A stretch of 64,000 bases of DNA from Acidobacteriaceae bacterium KBS 83 (GTDB taxonomy: Bacteria > Acidobacteriota > Terriglobia > Terriglobales > Acidobacteriaceae). The notes below the pieces were generated by a model that was given only the letters and a program-made list of their open reading frames with translations, did no database searches and was not told the DNA's origin. This document shows, one piece after another, positions 1 through 9,303 of the stretch (the first letter of the stretch is position 1; every line of letters begins with the position of its first letter). The stretch covers positions 220,789-284,788 of the forward strand of contig KB906736.1 in NCBI GenBank assembly GCA_000381585.1, in the 5' to 3' direction. A program made the translations under genes and the position numbers.

Positions 1-465
1 CAGAACGGAACCGGCGACGTTGACACTCCGTCGATCATCGGCCTCGGCGGCTGGACGGACTTTCAGTTCCTCTTCTCCGGCGGCAATGGCATCATCTACG
101 CGTCCGAACCAGCACTCACTCCCGCCAACTCGTACGTGGTCGATGCAAACCTGCAACTCGCCACGGTTATATGCGAAGCGGAGTCCCTCGCCGTCAACCA
201 GGATCAGGTCGCGGTGAACGGTCTCAAGGCACAGCTCCAGGAATTGCAGAAGGAGTTCGCGCAGGCCCCTGCTAGCGAGAAACCGGCCATCCTGGCCGAG
301 ATCCGGGAGTTCGAGAAGGACGAGCTCGCGCCCGCAGAGGCGAAGCTCGTTGCGGATACAAGGGCTCTCGAAGCCTGCCGCGCCCGCTCCCCTGTGTCCA
401 CAAGTAAAAAAACTGCGGCTTCGCCCGAGTCACCTGCTGTCAATCGTGTCACCGTGCCCGTCTAA
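1..465 (+). CDS. 3' end of a tachylectin-like beta-propeller protein (5' truncated by window edge)
   Basis: Frame 1 is open from the first base to the TAA at 463-465, so the start lies outside the window. The first visible residues read as a tachylectin-2-type propeller blade: a Trp-Thr-Asp-Phe-Gln-Phe-Leu-Phe stretch followed by SGGNGIIYAS. Tachylectin-2 blades bind N-acetylated sugars in the founding family, so a carbohydrate-binding or adhesive role is possible. After the blade, roughly residues 60-120 are a Glu/Lys/Ala-rich helical region that looks like a coiled coil, then a Ser/Pro/Val tail. The internal ATG at 136 is not the start, because the blade lies upstream of it in the same frame. 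No signal peptide can be judged because the N-terminus is missing. Confidence 0.6.
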   Translation, partial: QNGTGDVDTPSIIGLGGWTDFQFLFSGGNGIIYASEPALTPANSYVVDANLQLATVICEAESLAVNQDQVAVNGLKAQLQELQKEFAQAPASEKPAILAEIREFEKDELAPAEAKLVADTRALEACRARSPVSTSKKTAASPESPAVNRVTVPV

Positions 466-594
466 ACCTAGCGATGACGCTCGTACAAGCGTCGCCGGAA
501 GAAGGACACCGAAGTAAACAACAAGGTTAGCTGGAATGGCTGCGCTGCGATCGTCAACCCACGAGAGCGGCGTGGTCATTCGAGTCTATGCGGA

Positions 595-3237
595 TCACTC
601 GGCCCGCAACGCCTCCACCGGATTCACCGAAGCGGCTCTGTGCGCCGGCAGATAACTCGCCGCCATCGCCGCAATACCCAGGATCAGTGCCACACCTGCC
701 AGCGTCGCCCCATCCCACGGCGGCACTCGAAATAACAGCGGACGCAGCAACCCCGCTGTCGCCAGCGATCCCGCCACTCCCGCACCAATTCCAATCCCAA
801 TCAGCTTCATCGCCTCACGCAACACCATGCCGGACACCGAGCTTCTTTGCGCACCCAGCGCCATCCGCACCCCAATCTCTCGCGTCCGCTGGCTCACCGA
901 GTACGCAATCACCCCATACAGCCCGATCACGCCGAGCAGTAATGCCATCCCCGCAAATCCCCCGGCCAGCCACGCCGCGGAGCGATGCAGGTACGCTGGC
1001 TGTGATTGCTGAATGCTCGTCTCCATCGTGCTCTGGCTAAAGACGGCAATGTGGGAATCCATCTCGTGCATCACGCGAGCCATCATCGGCAGCAGTGAGG
1101 CATCATCCTGCGAGCTCCGCAGCACGACGGAAAAGAAAGGCCCCGGATCCTGCGCAAAAGGTATGTAGAAAGCGGGCCGCGTTGCGTCGTTGAGCGGCCC
1201 CTCCTTGATGTCCCTCACGATGCCGACGATTTCGAGCGTCGGTCCTGTTCCGCCCGTGTACCGGATCCGCCTCCCGATCGGGTCTTCCCCACCGAAAAAC
1301 TTCTGCGCCATCGCCTGGTTCACAATGGCGACGTGCATCTTCAATCCGTCATCCTCCGTGAAAGTGCGTCCGCGGATCATCCGCGCCCCAACAGTTGCAA
1401 AGTACGTGGGAGTAATCTCACGGCGCGTCGCCTCGTCGTGGTCACCCGGTTGTACCGGCTGCCCTTCCACGATGAAGTCGCTGAACGGCCCGTTTCCGGT
1501 CAGCGGAAGATATGTCGCGATCGCCGCCGAGCGCACTCCCGGCAGGCTCTCCATCCTGTGCAGCACTTCCTTTTCAAGCGCGATCGACTTCTCATCCGTG
1601 TCATATGTTGAGGGCGATCCCGCAACGCTGATCATCGCTAAGTGATCCGCCCGTATTCCCGTCTCTACGTGCAGCAGTTGATACAAACTCCGCGTCAGCA
1701 GTCCCGCACCCGCCAACAGCAGCATCGCCGTCGCCAGCTCCAGGACCACCAGGCTCGATCCCAACCGCCGCCACGTCACGCCGGCCGCTGTGCGTCCGCC
1801 ATCCGTCAATCCCCCGCGCACATCTCGCAGCGGCAGACGCACGAGCGGCACCACGGCGAACAGCATCCACGCAAACAGCGCAACAGCCGCCGCATAAAAC
1901 GCAACATGCGCACTCAAACCGGCTTCGGACAGAAACGGCATTCCCGCCAGCATGTCTGCGGGCATCAGCCGCGGCAATATGCGCACAGCCAGACTGGCGA
2001 TCGCGACCCCCAGCAGACTGCCCGCTCCCACCAGCACTGCGCCTTCGGTCACAAACTGGCGAACGATACGCGTTGCCGAAGCACCCAGTGCGCCACGGAG
2101 CGCTATCTCCCGACGGCGGCTCTCCGACCGCACCAGCAGAAGGTTCGCGACATTCACACCCGCGATCAGCAGCAGCAGCGCCGTGCCCACCAGCAGCGTC
2201 TTGAGGATCGGTGCTACATCGCCAACGATAACCTCCGTCATCGGAAACACCGCCGCACCCTGCCCCTGGTTCGAATCCGGATATTGCTTCTCCAACTGCC
2301 GCGCCAGACGTGTCACATCATCGAGCGCAGCGGGCACCGTCACCCCATCCTTCAGCCGCGCCACGCCAAACAAGTTGTGACAGATGCGTCGCTTCGAGCA
2401 GGAACTCGCGGGATCGATCGTGTCCCAGAACTGCACCGGCTCCACTGGCGCGAAATGGAACTCACGTGGCATCACGCCCACAATCGTCTTCGCGACGCCA
2501 TCGAGCGTCACCGTCTTGCCCAGGATGTCCTTCCTTCCGCCAAAGCGTTTCTGCCACGATGCATAGCTCAGAATCACCGCGCGTCCCGCATCGCGGCCAT
2601 CTTCCTCCGCGCGAAAATCGCGCCCCAGCATCGGCACGATTCCCAGCGTATGAAAAAATCCCGAGCTCACATGCGCGCCGGACGTCAGCTCCGTTCCCTG
2701 CGGCGACCGCAGCATGAAGTTCCACCCGGTATACATATCCACGGAGTCGAAGCTCTTGTTCAGCTGCTTCCAGTCCAGATAGTCGAGATACGAAATGCAG
2801 TACTTCGGTCCCGCCGCGATACTCTCGAACAGCCCTACCAGCCGCGCCGGATCGCGATACGACAGCGGCTTTACCAGGGCAGCGTCTACAAACGCGAAGA
2901 TCGCCAGGTTCGCACCCATCCCGAGTACCAGAATCAAAATCGCCGTCAGCGTGAACCCGGGACTCCGCCGCATTTGCCGCATCGCGAACCGCAGATCCTG
3001 CACCACCGTCTCCACGCGAAAACCGACTATCTCGTCACTCTGCTCTTTCAGCCGCGTCGCATTGCCAAACCGCCGCTGCGCCGCATAGTGAGCCGCCTCC
3101 ACCGACATTCCGCCTTCAACGAACTCTTTCTCCGCCTCCGCACGATGGAACGCCATCTCCTCGTTCAGCTCGTCGCGAAACTTTTCGCGCCCAAACAGCA
3201 ACCGCACCTTGCGCGGAAAACGAAGCATCGATGTCAT
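595..3237 (-). CDS. ADOP-type FtsX/MacB-like ABC transporter permease
   Basis: 880 residues. The N-terminus carries the FGREKFRDELNEEM signature (about residues 15-28) of the acidobacterial duplicated permeases (ADOP family). A first transmembrane helix near residue 95-115 is followed by a periplasmic MacB_PCD-like domain (about 120-340), an FtsX helix bundle (about 365-480), and a second PCD/FtsX set ending in the typical LYGVIAYSVSQRTREIGVRMALG motif and a terminal NPVEALRAE. There is no ATPase domain. Known members are presumed to work with a separate MacB-like ATPase, or as efflux or lipoprotein-handling permeases; the substrate is unknown. AGGAG lies 6 bases before the ATG. It starts 13 bases after the stop of the next ADOP gene and is the last gene of a padR-led operon. 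Confidence 0.85.
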   Translation of the reverse strand: MTSMLRFPRKVRLLFGREKFRDELNEEMAFHRAEAEKEFVEGGMSVEAAHYAAQRRFGNATRLKEQSDEIVGFRVETVVQDLRFAMRQMRRSPGFTLTAILILVLGMGANLAIFAFVDAALVKPLSYRDPARLVGLFESIAAGPKYCISYLDYLDWKQLNKSFDSVDMYTGWNFMLRSPQGTELTSGAHVSSGFFHTLGIVPMLGRDFRAEEDGRDAGRAVILSYASWQKRFGGRKDILGKTVTLDGVAKTIVGVMPREFHFAPVEPVQFWDTIDPASSCSKRRICHNLFGVARLKDGVTVPAALDDVTRLARQLEKQYPDSNQGQGAAVFPMTEVIVGDVAPILKTLLVGTALLLLIAGVNVANLLLVRSESRRREIALRGALGASATRIVRQFVTEGAVLVGAGSLLGVAIASLAVRILPRLMPADMLAGMPFLSEAGLSAHVAFYAAAVALFAWMLFAVVPLVRLPLRDVRGGLTDGGRTAAGVTWRRLGSSLVVLELATAMLLLAGAGLLTRSLYQLLHVETGIRADHLAMISVAGSPSTYDTDEKSIALEKEVLHRMESLPGVRSAAIATYLPLTGNGPFSDFIVEGQPVQPGDHDEATRREITPTYFATVGARMIRGRTFTEDDGLKMHVAIVNQAMAQKFFGGEDPIGRRIRYTGGTGPTLEIVGIVRDIKEGPLNDATRPAFYIPFAQDPGPFFSVVLRSSQDDASLLPMMARVMHEMDSHIAVFSQSTMETSIQQSQPAYLHRSAAWLAGGFAGMALLLGVIGLYGVIAYSVSQRTREIGVRMALGAQRSSVSGMVLREAMKLIGIGIGAGVAGSLATAGLLRPLLFRVPPWDGATLAGVALILGIAAMAASYLPAHRAASVNPVEALRAE

Positions 3238-3250
3238 CTCTTTCTCCTGC

Positions 3251-5881
3251 CTACTCCGCTCTCAGCGCTTCAACGGGATTCACCGACGCTGCCCGATGCG
3301 CCGGCAGATAACTCGCCATCATCGCCGCCGTCCCCAGCACAGCGGCCACCAGCGTCAGAATCTGCATATCCCATGACTGCACGCCGAAAAGTAGTGATCG
3401 CATCAGCATTCCCGCAGGCAACGAGCAAGCCAGACCAGCAAGAATGCCGGCTGCAGTCCACCATCCCGCCTCTTTCAGGACAAGCTGATAGATAGAACTC
3501 CGCTGTGCACCTAGCGCCACCCGCACACCGATTTCGCGCGTCCGTTGGCTAACTGAGTATGCAAGAACTCCGTAAAGTCCAATCGAACCGAGCAATAGCG
3601 CCAAACCAGCAAAGCCGCCCACCAGCCATGCAGAAGATTGGCGCAGATACGCTGCAGGCGATTCATTCATTCGCTCCGTCATCGATCCTTCTTCTGATAT
3701 GGCCACTCCGGGGTCGATCTTGTGGATGGAGGCCGCCATTGCCGAGAGGATCGAATCTTCTGTCCGGGAGCTTCGAATCAGCAGAAAGAAGGAGGAGTCC
3801 GGGTCCTGAGCGAAGGGCGTGTACATGGCCGGGCGCATCGGCTGATCCATCGGCCCCTCCTTGATATTGTCGACGACACCCACAATATCGATCGGCGGCT
3901 CTGAAGCGTCGAACCGGATGCGTTTGCCGATGGGACTTTCTCCAGGAAAATAGCGCTCGGCCATTGCGCTGTTGATAATCGTCACCGGGGGTTTTGAGGC
4001 ATCTTCCGTAGCACGGAAGAAACGGCCGCGCAGCAGACGCACCTGGAGCGTCGTGAAATAGCCGGCACCCACTTCCCGCTGATTTACCTCTTTGAGTGCG
4101 CCAACTGTGGGTTGGCCGACGATCTCAAACATCGTGTTCCCGCCGGCATTCCCTATCGGCAGGCTGTGGCCGATACTTATCGAAGTCACTCCCGGCAGAG
4201 CAGCTCCTTCTTCCAGGAATCGGTTCGCCACGGCAGTGATCTGCTCCTTTGCATAACTCGAATGCGGCAGAAGAACGCGCAATGTAACTACGTGCTCTGG
4301 CTGGATTCCGAGGTTCGTATGGAGCAGCAGGTAGAAGCTCTTGGTCAGCAGGCCCGCACCGGCAAGCAGCACCATGGCGGTCGCAAGTTCGATGGCGACC
4401 AGATTGCCTCCAAGCCTCCGCCAAAGCGTGCTCGAAGTGTTGCGACCGCCTTCACAGAGACCATCCTGAGGAGTGCGCACTGAAAATCGCAAGCTGGGAA
4501 CAACAGAGAAGAGCAACGCTGCAGCAAGCGAGATAGCACACACAAAGGCCAGGACGTGAAGATTCAGCCCTGGTCCCTTCAGGTAAGGCATGGCAATCAT
4601 CATGGGGGGCGGTATGAGTTGGATGAGTAGTTGCATCAGCATCCACGCGCTCCCGAGCCCAAGGGTGCTGCCAAGCACAACCAGCACCAGACCCTCAGTG
4701 ACGAATTGAGCTGTAAGACGGAGGCGCGAAGCTCCCAGCGCACCGCGCAATGCAAGTTCGCGCTTGCGAACTTCCGTGCGCACCAGCAACAGGCTGGTGA
4801 CATTGACACAGGCTATGAGAAGCAGCAGTTCCGTTCCGCTGAGAAGAACGAGCATGATGGGTCGGACGTCGCCGACGATGGCGTCAGACAACGAGACAAC
4901 CGTGGCGCCCCGTCCTTGGTCCGCATCGGGATACTGTTTCGCGAGTTGCGCCGCGATCGATTGCATGTTGGCCGTCGCAGCCTGAAGCGTGGTTCCATCC
5001 TTGAGCCGCGCGATAGCCGAGAGCCCATGAGCACCGCGGTCCTCACTCTGGGAAAGATGAAGTGCCGCCCAAAACTCGGCAGAGCCGGTGGGTGCAAAGT
5101 GAAACGCCGGCGGCAGCACGCCGATAATGGTGTTCGGGGTGCCATTCAGAGTGACTGTTTGCCCGATCACGTCCTTTCGTCCTCCGAAGCGCCTCTGCCA
5201 TGTGCCATAACTGAGCATCACGTTACTGCCTACTCCGGATTCGTCCTCGCCTGCACGAAAATCCCGTCCCAGGATCGGAACAACCGCGAGAGTGCGAAAG
5301 AAACCAGCACTCACGGCTGCGCCCTCTACCCGCTGTATTCCCACTGGGGTACTCAATAGCGATTCGCTGCTATCGAATGCATCCAGTCCACTGAAGACCG
5401 TGTTGAGCCGTTTCCAGTCGAGGTAGTCAAGAACCGACAGATGAAAACGAGGACCGCTTGGCGTGCTCTCAAACAGGGCAACCAGCCTGGATGGATTTTG
5501 ATACGGCAGCGGCTTGATCACCGCCGCATCGACGAACGCAAAAATAGACACGCTGGCGCAGATTCCGAGCGCAAGCGTGAGGATCGCCGTGCAGGCAAAG
5601 CCAGGGTTTCTACGCAATTGCCGCATGGCAAAGGCCACATCCTGCACCACGGTCTCGATCCGGAAGCCAACCACCTCATGGCTTCGCTCGTTCAGCCGCG
5701 TCGCATTGCCAAACTGCCGCTGCGCCGCATGGTGAGCCGCCTCCACCGACATCCCGCCTTCAACAAACTCCCTCTCCGCCGCCGCGTGATGAAACGCCAT
5801 CTCTTCGTTCAGCTCGTCGCGAAACTTCTCGCGCCCGAACAACAATCGCACCTTGCGCAGAAAACGAACGAAAGACGCCAT
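3251..5881 (-). CDS. ADOP-type FtsX/MacB-like ABC transporter permease, paralogue of the downstream gene
   Basis: 876 residues from the ATG at 5879-5881. A longer frame runs to 6025, but it overlaps padR, and only the internal ATG has the family N-terminus (FGREKFRDELNEEMAFH) plus a GAGGTGG Shine-Dalgarno that overlaps the padR stop codon. The architecture matches the downstream paralogue: N-terminal conserved segment, two MacB_PCD-like periplasmic regions and two FtsX bundles (about residues 80-480 and 500-876), ending in the shared NPVEALRAE. The two genes are most alike at nucleotide level at both ends and diverge in the middle. No ATPase motif is present. PadR regulation is inferred from the operon position. 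Confidence 0.85.
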   Translation of the reverse strand: MASFVRFLRKVRLLFGREKFRDELNEEMAFHHAAAEREFVEGGMSVEAAHHAAQRQFGNATRLNERSHEVVGFRIETVVQDVAFAMRQLRRNPGFACTAILTLALGICASVSIFAFVDAAVIKPLPYQNPSRLVALFESTPSGPRFHLSVLDYLDWKRLNTVFSGLDAFDSSESLLSTPVGIQRVEGAAVSAGFFRTLAVVPILGRDFRAGEDESGVGSNVMLSYGTWQRRFGGRKDVIGQTVTLNGTPNTIIGVLPPAFHFAPTGSAEFWAALHLSQSEDRGAHGLSAIARLKDGTTLQAATANMQSIAAQLAKQYPDADQGRGATVVSLSDAIVGDVRPIMLVLLSGTELLLLIACVNVTSLLLVRTEVRKRELALRGALGASRLRLTAQFVTEGLVLVVLGSTLGLGSAWMLMQLLIQLIPPPMMIAMPYLKGPGLNLHVLAFVCAISLAAALLFSVVPSLRFSVRTPQDGLCEGGRNTSSTLWRRLGGNLVAIELATAMVLLAGAGLLTKSFYLLLHTNLGIQPEHVVTLRVLLPHSSYAKEQITAVANRFLEEGAALPGVTSISIGHSLPIGNAGGNTMFEIVGQPTVGALKEVNQREVGAGYFTTLQVRLLRGRFFRATEDASKPPVTIINSAMAERYFPGESPIGKRIRFDASEPPIDIVGVVDNIKEGPMDQPMRPAMYTPFAQDPDSSFFLLIRSSRTEDSILSAMAASIHKIDPGVAISEEGSMTERMNESPAAYLRQSSAWLVGGFAGLALLLGSIGLYGVLAYSVSQRTREIGVRVALGAQRSSIYQLVLKEAGWWTAAGILAGLACSLPAGMLMRSLLFGVQSWDMQILTLVAAVLGTAAMMASYLPAHRAASVNPVEALRAE

Positions 5882-5889
5882 CGGCCACC

Positions 5890-6219
5890 TCACGCATCCT
5901 GCAGCACACGGCCAATCGCCGCGATCATTTGTTGAAACTCGGAGAGCTCGACCCCAAGCTGCTTGCGCCCCGCCGCCGTCAGCGTATAGAAACGCGCGCG
6001 CCGGTTGGTCTCCGTCATCTTCCACTCCGCCTTCACCCAGCCCTGCAGCAGCAGCCGCTGCAGCGCCGGATACAGCGATCCCTCTTCCACCGTCAGCACC
6101 TCATCGGAAAGCCGCTTGATTGCAAGCGCAATCCCGTAGCCGTGCAGCGGCGCTCGTTTCAGCGTTGTCAGGATCAACAGATCCAGCGTCCCCGGTAGTA
6201 GATCGTTCTTCTTCGCCAT
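5890..6219 (-). CDS. PadR-family transcriptional regulator
   Basis: About 109 residues. The sequence starts LLPGTLDLLILTTL, then LHGYGIALAIKRLS and a winged-helix segment VEEGSLYPALQRLLLQGWVKAEW, the hallmark of PadR repressors; the C-terminal helix (LSEFQQMIAAIGRVL) is the dimerisation part. The ATG at 6219 is preferred over the one at 6225 because AGGA sits 7 bases before it but only 1 base before the other. It is the first gene of an operon with two ADOP permeases, an arrangement common in Acidobacteriota where PadR is expected to repress its own operon. A perfect 15-bp palindrome lies 19 bases upstream of the start. Its inducer is unknown. Confidence 0.88.
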   Translation of the reverse strand: MAKKNDLLPGTLDLLILTTLKRAPLHGYGIALAIKRLSDEVLTVEEGSLYPALQRLLLQGWVKAEWKMTETNRRARFYTLTAAGRKQLGVELSEFQQMIAAIGRVLQDA

Positions 6220-6238
6220 GATCATGTCCTGATGTATG

Positions 6239-6253
6239 CATAGATTATCTATG
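6239..6253. promoter_or_regulatory. Candidate PadR operator, perfect 7-1-7 palindrome
   Basis: CATAGATTATCTATG is a perfect inverted repeat around a central T, directly upstream of padR. The AT-rich flanks (TGTATG on one side, GATAG on the other) could belong to an overlapping promoter. Autorepression by the adjacent PadR protein is an inference from position and symmetry. Confidence 0.6.
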
Positions 6254-6416
6254 GATAGAAAGTCAATGGCGTATTTTTTCGCCTCTGCAGCGCGGCCGCC
6301 GGGATAACTCCTCCAGGCCAGTTAAGACCCTAGGCGCCCGCACAAGCACTTCGGAGTTACAATCGCACACCCCGGAGCCGCTACTTCAGCTACTGGGGAA
6401 AGAAAGAGGTGAATGC

Positions 6417-6815
6417 ATGATCGGAAACAAGATCGGCGAAACCAAAGGCAAAAGGCTGGTGCGTCGGGTGCTTTCTACTGACCCGCCCACCGCAGAGGTG
6501 TCCTTTGAAGACAGCGGAAGCATGTTCGGCGTTTCCACCAACGGTATGGGAACCTATACCTCAATCGTCCGCGCAGACGGCTCCATTCACGGTCAGGGCC
6601 AGGGGCTCATTATGACCCCGGACGGCGAGATGGTTACTTGGACGGGCACCGGTGTGGGCAAATTCGGAGCGGCAGGAGCCGTTAGTTACCGCGGCATGCT
6701 CTTCTTCCAAACCACCTCGCAAAATCTCGGTCGCCTCAACAACACCTGCGGCGCCTTCGAATACGACGTAGATTCCGCCGGCAACACAATCTCCAAAGTA
6801 TGGGAATGGAAGTAA
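6417..6815 (+). CDS. Conserved small hypothetical protein
   Basis: 132 residues with no signal peptide or membrane segment. GAGGTG is placed 7 bases before the ATG, which supports translation. The sequence is rich in Gly/Thr and alternates short strands (VRADGSIHGQGQGLIMTPDGEM, then WTGTGVGKFGAAGAVSYRGMLFF), suggesting a small beta-barrel such as those of the allene-oxide-cyclase/dirigent type; this resemblance is only structural intuition. It is transcribed away from the padR operon, with about 200 bases between the two starts. Function not recognised. Confidence 0.6.
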   Translation: MIGNKIGETKGKRLVRRVLSTDPPTAEVSFEDSGSMFGVSTNGMGTYTSIVRADGSIHGQGQGLIMTPDGEMVTWTGTGVGKFGAAGAVSYRGMLFFQTTSQNLGRLNNTCGAFEYDVDSAGNTISKVWEWK

Positions 6816-7003
6816 CGCCGCCACAAGCTATCGGGCCAGAATGATCCTCGAAGAGCATCGCGGGCCCAGGAAGATCACCGGAGGTTTCCAGGCTTCTCAC
6901 TCGAGACCGGAATTCCGCACCTCCCCCAAAGGTGCGGCCAAATCAGGAAACTCCTCCCGCGAATCGCCTGAGTACACTCCCACGCTCTGTCTCTTGCCGG
7001 CGT

Positions 7004-7456
7004 CTATGGATTGGTGAAGTGGGCGACTGTGCTCTTCACCCCATCACTCTTGCCGTTGCCCTGCATTGAGTCAACCGTGTAGTAGTAGGTCGTCTGCGGC
7101 TTAAGGCCGTTCAAACGCACGCGGAAAACCGTATAGGAGTGGTTTTGGTTCAATCTGATGGGAGATTTCGCCGTCTCGCTCAGATGGTTTGGATCGGTAC
7201 CGTAATGCACAACACCGAAATGTTGATCCGAACCCCCGGGATTGTTGCTCGTCCACGTGATGATGGCATCATTGTCTTTTACCGATTCGAGCTCAGGCCC
7301 TTTGGTGATACGGACGCGCGAGGCTGGTTTGGCTGGAGCAAGTATTTGAGCATATATCTGGGCCCGGGAACTGGCTGAATGGGAGCAGCGCACGCCGACA
7401 ACCATAATCGTGACCGCCAGCGGCAGGAGCAATCTATATACACGCAGACATGTCAT
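7004..7456 (-). CDS. Secreted fibronectin-III-like protein (purple-acid-phosphatase N-domain type)
   Basis: 150 residues from the ATG at 7456, chosen over the upstream start at 7537 because GAGGT lies 8 bases before it and it opens directly onto a signal-like segment (Arg, then LLLPLAVTIMVVGV). The mature part contains an FN3-like fold with the signature pattern of purple acid phosphatase N-domains: DNDAIITWTSNNPG, then a His-Tyr-Gly-Thr strand and LKPQTTYYYTVDS. There is no phosphoesterase domain, so this is a stand-alone domain probably acting as a binding or adhesion module outside the inner membrane. It lies 110 bases after the peroxidase gene stop and may share its transcript. Confidence 0.65.
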   Translation of the reverse strand: MTCLRVYRLLLPLAVTIMVVGVRCSHSASSRAQIYAQILAPAKPASRVRITKGPELESVKDNDAIITWTSNNPGGSDQHFGVVHYGTDPNHLSETAKSPIRLNQNHSYTVFRVRLNGLKPQTTYYYTVDSMQGNGKSDGVKSTVAHFTNP

Positions 7457-7566
7457 GGTGCAAACCTCAAAGAGAATTGCGCAAATAGATCTTTCCCGTT
7501 TGGGGCGATTGAATGGCGCATGGAGACGAGCCTCCATGCGCCTGTTTTCTTAGTACGGCGCGTCTT

Positions 7567-9303
7567 CTAGTGGTGTATGGAGGTCGCTGAAATAATCGTA
7601 GAGTTCCCCTGCGTTGAAGCATTCCCACCCGACATGCAGGCCCCTGTAAAGGTATCGATGTCCGGATAAGGAGTTGTGTAACCGTCGCTGAGTGTTTGCA
7701 GGAAGGCGACGATCTGGTTCTCCTCCTGATCCGTCAATCCGAGTTTACCCGTCGTCATGTCCAGGTTTTGCGGCACTTCGGGTTCCGGCCAACAGGTCAC
7801 TTTTTCGACTGTACCCGCAGGGCAGTGTCCTGACTCCACGGCGAACCTATAAACGTCACGTGTGTTGTAGAAATGTACGAGTTGCTTCAGGCTCTTGATG
7901 TAGCCGTTATGGAAAAATTCCTTCTGGAAGTAGGGCCCCGGTGCCTCCGTGGCGGGACACTGCGGCGGTGCAAGCCCCGAATTGCGGGCCGTAGACACCT
8001 GCATTTGCCCGTCAACACTCGACGCAAACTTTCTCCACGTCGAGTTTGGGTTGGGGGCCGAACCGAATCCGCTTCTCAGAAAAGTACCCAGCCCGTAATC
8101 GGTGTAGGCAAAGCCTTCCGGATTGACCGTGAAACCGAAGGAATCCGGCGTGGCCTCGTAATAAACGGCGACCCTGGGATTCTTGGGTAAGCCCTCATTC
8201 GCTGAGCCGAAGCAGGTAAACAGAGGAGTTACGTTGGCTGTTGTCCCGGTGTCCTCGCTGTCTGGAGCAGAAGGTAAAGGAGCGGTTGACCGGCCGTCCA
8301 GATGGCATGAATTGCAGTTGCCCTTGCCGCGGAACAGTTTGTAGCCAGCCATCTCGTCTGCTGTCAGTGTGTAATTGCCCTTGAGGTAAGCATCGAACTT
8401 CGAGGTGAACGGGCTGACCATCTCACTATGCTCGTATGCGTTCAGCGACTGAGCCCAGTGATCGTAAACCTGATTTGAGCGAGTGCGGTCAGCCGGGCTT
8501 AGCGCAACCGGTGTAGCGCTCCCGCCCAACGAGGTAGCTCCAATAGGAGTAGCGCAGATCTGGGCAGTGTGGGCCGGCCAGTTGATGTCGAATGAACCCT
8601 TTCCCCACACCTCCTCAAAGAGAGGTCTGTAAGTAGCTAGTGAAAGCTTGTACGTAACGCAGGCGGTGTCAGGGTTGCCCATTTCGTCAGGATCGACTGG
8701 AGGAAACTGTGATTGCTCCGCGTCAGGACTCCTGAGCAAATACCCGGTTGCGCGTGAATCCCAGAAATTTCCGCCAAAGAAGAGGCCCTGAACCGCGTCG
8801 TACTGGAGCGGGGGGAAGTAGGCCGCGTACGTGTATCTCTGCGCTGTCCGCTTGCCGGCGCGGAAGTGTACGCTTCCGGGATACGCGATCATGGTCAGAT
8901 TCACCGACGGAATCGGCCCGCTGAAGGCCACGTACGGCATGTGGCAGGACGCGCACGCTTGATTTTTAAAAGGTGAGATGTTCTTGTCGAAATTCATCAG
9001 CTTGCCGAGTATTTCTACTGAGGCAACGCCGGTGTTCTGAAGTATGGGCGGATTCCCCGTCAGCGTTGGCGGCGGCAGCGCCTTCCACTGCCGCATCGCT
9101 TCGGCTTCGATGAAATCTATCTCCCGCAGAACTCTTGCCATCTCGGAACTCAAATCCGATGGGAGAATCCCCTTCGAATACGGGTTGTAGACCGCGGTAG
9201 ACGCGGCATCCATTTGCCCGCACACCATGTGGGTGGTGATTGACATCGCGGACGCAATAACCGCGCAGCCCGCGCCCAATGTTAACGATCTGGATTGTTT
9301 CAA
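7567..9303 (-). CDS. Secreted di-haem cytochrome c peroxidase (CcpA/MauG family)
   Basis: 578 residues. Two c-type haem motifs are visible: CASCH at about residues 117-121 and CNSCH at about 330-334. The MauG/CcpA C-terminal signature FHNGYIKSLKQLVHFYNTRD precedes LTDQEENQIVAFLQTLSDG. It is expected to reduce hydrogen peroxide, or to oxidise a partner protein or metabolite, in the periplasm. The start is read as TTG at 9303: AGAGGAGG lies 7 bases upstream, and translation then begins with a Lys-Gln-Ser-Arg signal peptide. The ATG at 9363 would add 20 residues and has no comparable ribosome site. The protein is longer than classical CcpA because of an insertion between the haem domains (about residues 190-310). 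Confidence 0.82.
   Translation of the reverse strand: MKQSRSLTLGAGCAVIASAMSITTHMVCGQMDAASTAVYNPYSKGILPSDLSSEMARVLREIDFIEAEAMRQWKALPPPTLTGNPPILQNTGVASVEILGKLMNFDKNISPFKNQACASCHMPYVAFSGPIPSVNLTMIAYPGSVHFRAGKRTAQRYTYAAYFPPLQYDAVQGLFFGGNFWDSRATGYLLRSPDAEQSQFPPVDPDEMGNPDTACVTYKLSLATYRPLFEEVWGKGSFDINWPAHTAQICATPIGATSLGGSATPVALSPADRTRSNQVYDHWAQSLNAYEHSEMVSPFTSKFDAYLKGNYTLTADEMAGYKLFRGKGNCNSCHLDGRSTAPLPSAPDSEDTGTTANVTPLFTCFGSANEGLPKNPRVAVYYEATPDSFGFTVNPEGFAYTDYGLGTFLRSGFGSAPNPNSTWRKFASSVDGQMQVSTARNSGLAPPQCPATEAPGPYFQKEFFHNGYIKSLKQLVHFYNTRDVYRFAVESGHCPAGTVEKVTCWPEPEVPQNLDMTTGKLGLTDQEENQIVAFLQTLSDGYTTPYPDIDTFTGACMSGGNASTQGNSTIISATSIHH

Noticed and set aside
2262-2282. GGTTCGAATCC, resembling a tRNA T-arm
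   Set aside because: It is inside the ADOP coding sequence and no acceptor stem or anticodon arm can be built around it.
1642-3495. Long plus-strand frame of 617 codons
   Set aside because: It lies fully antisense to an ADOP permease gene, is Arg/His/Gln-rich without domains, and has no ribosome site.
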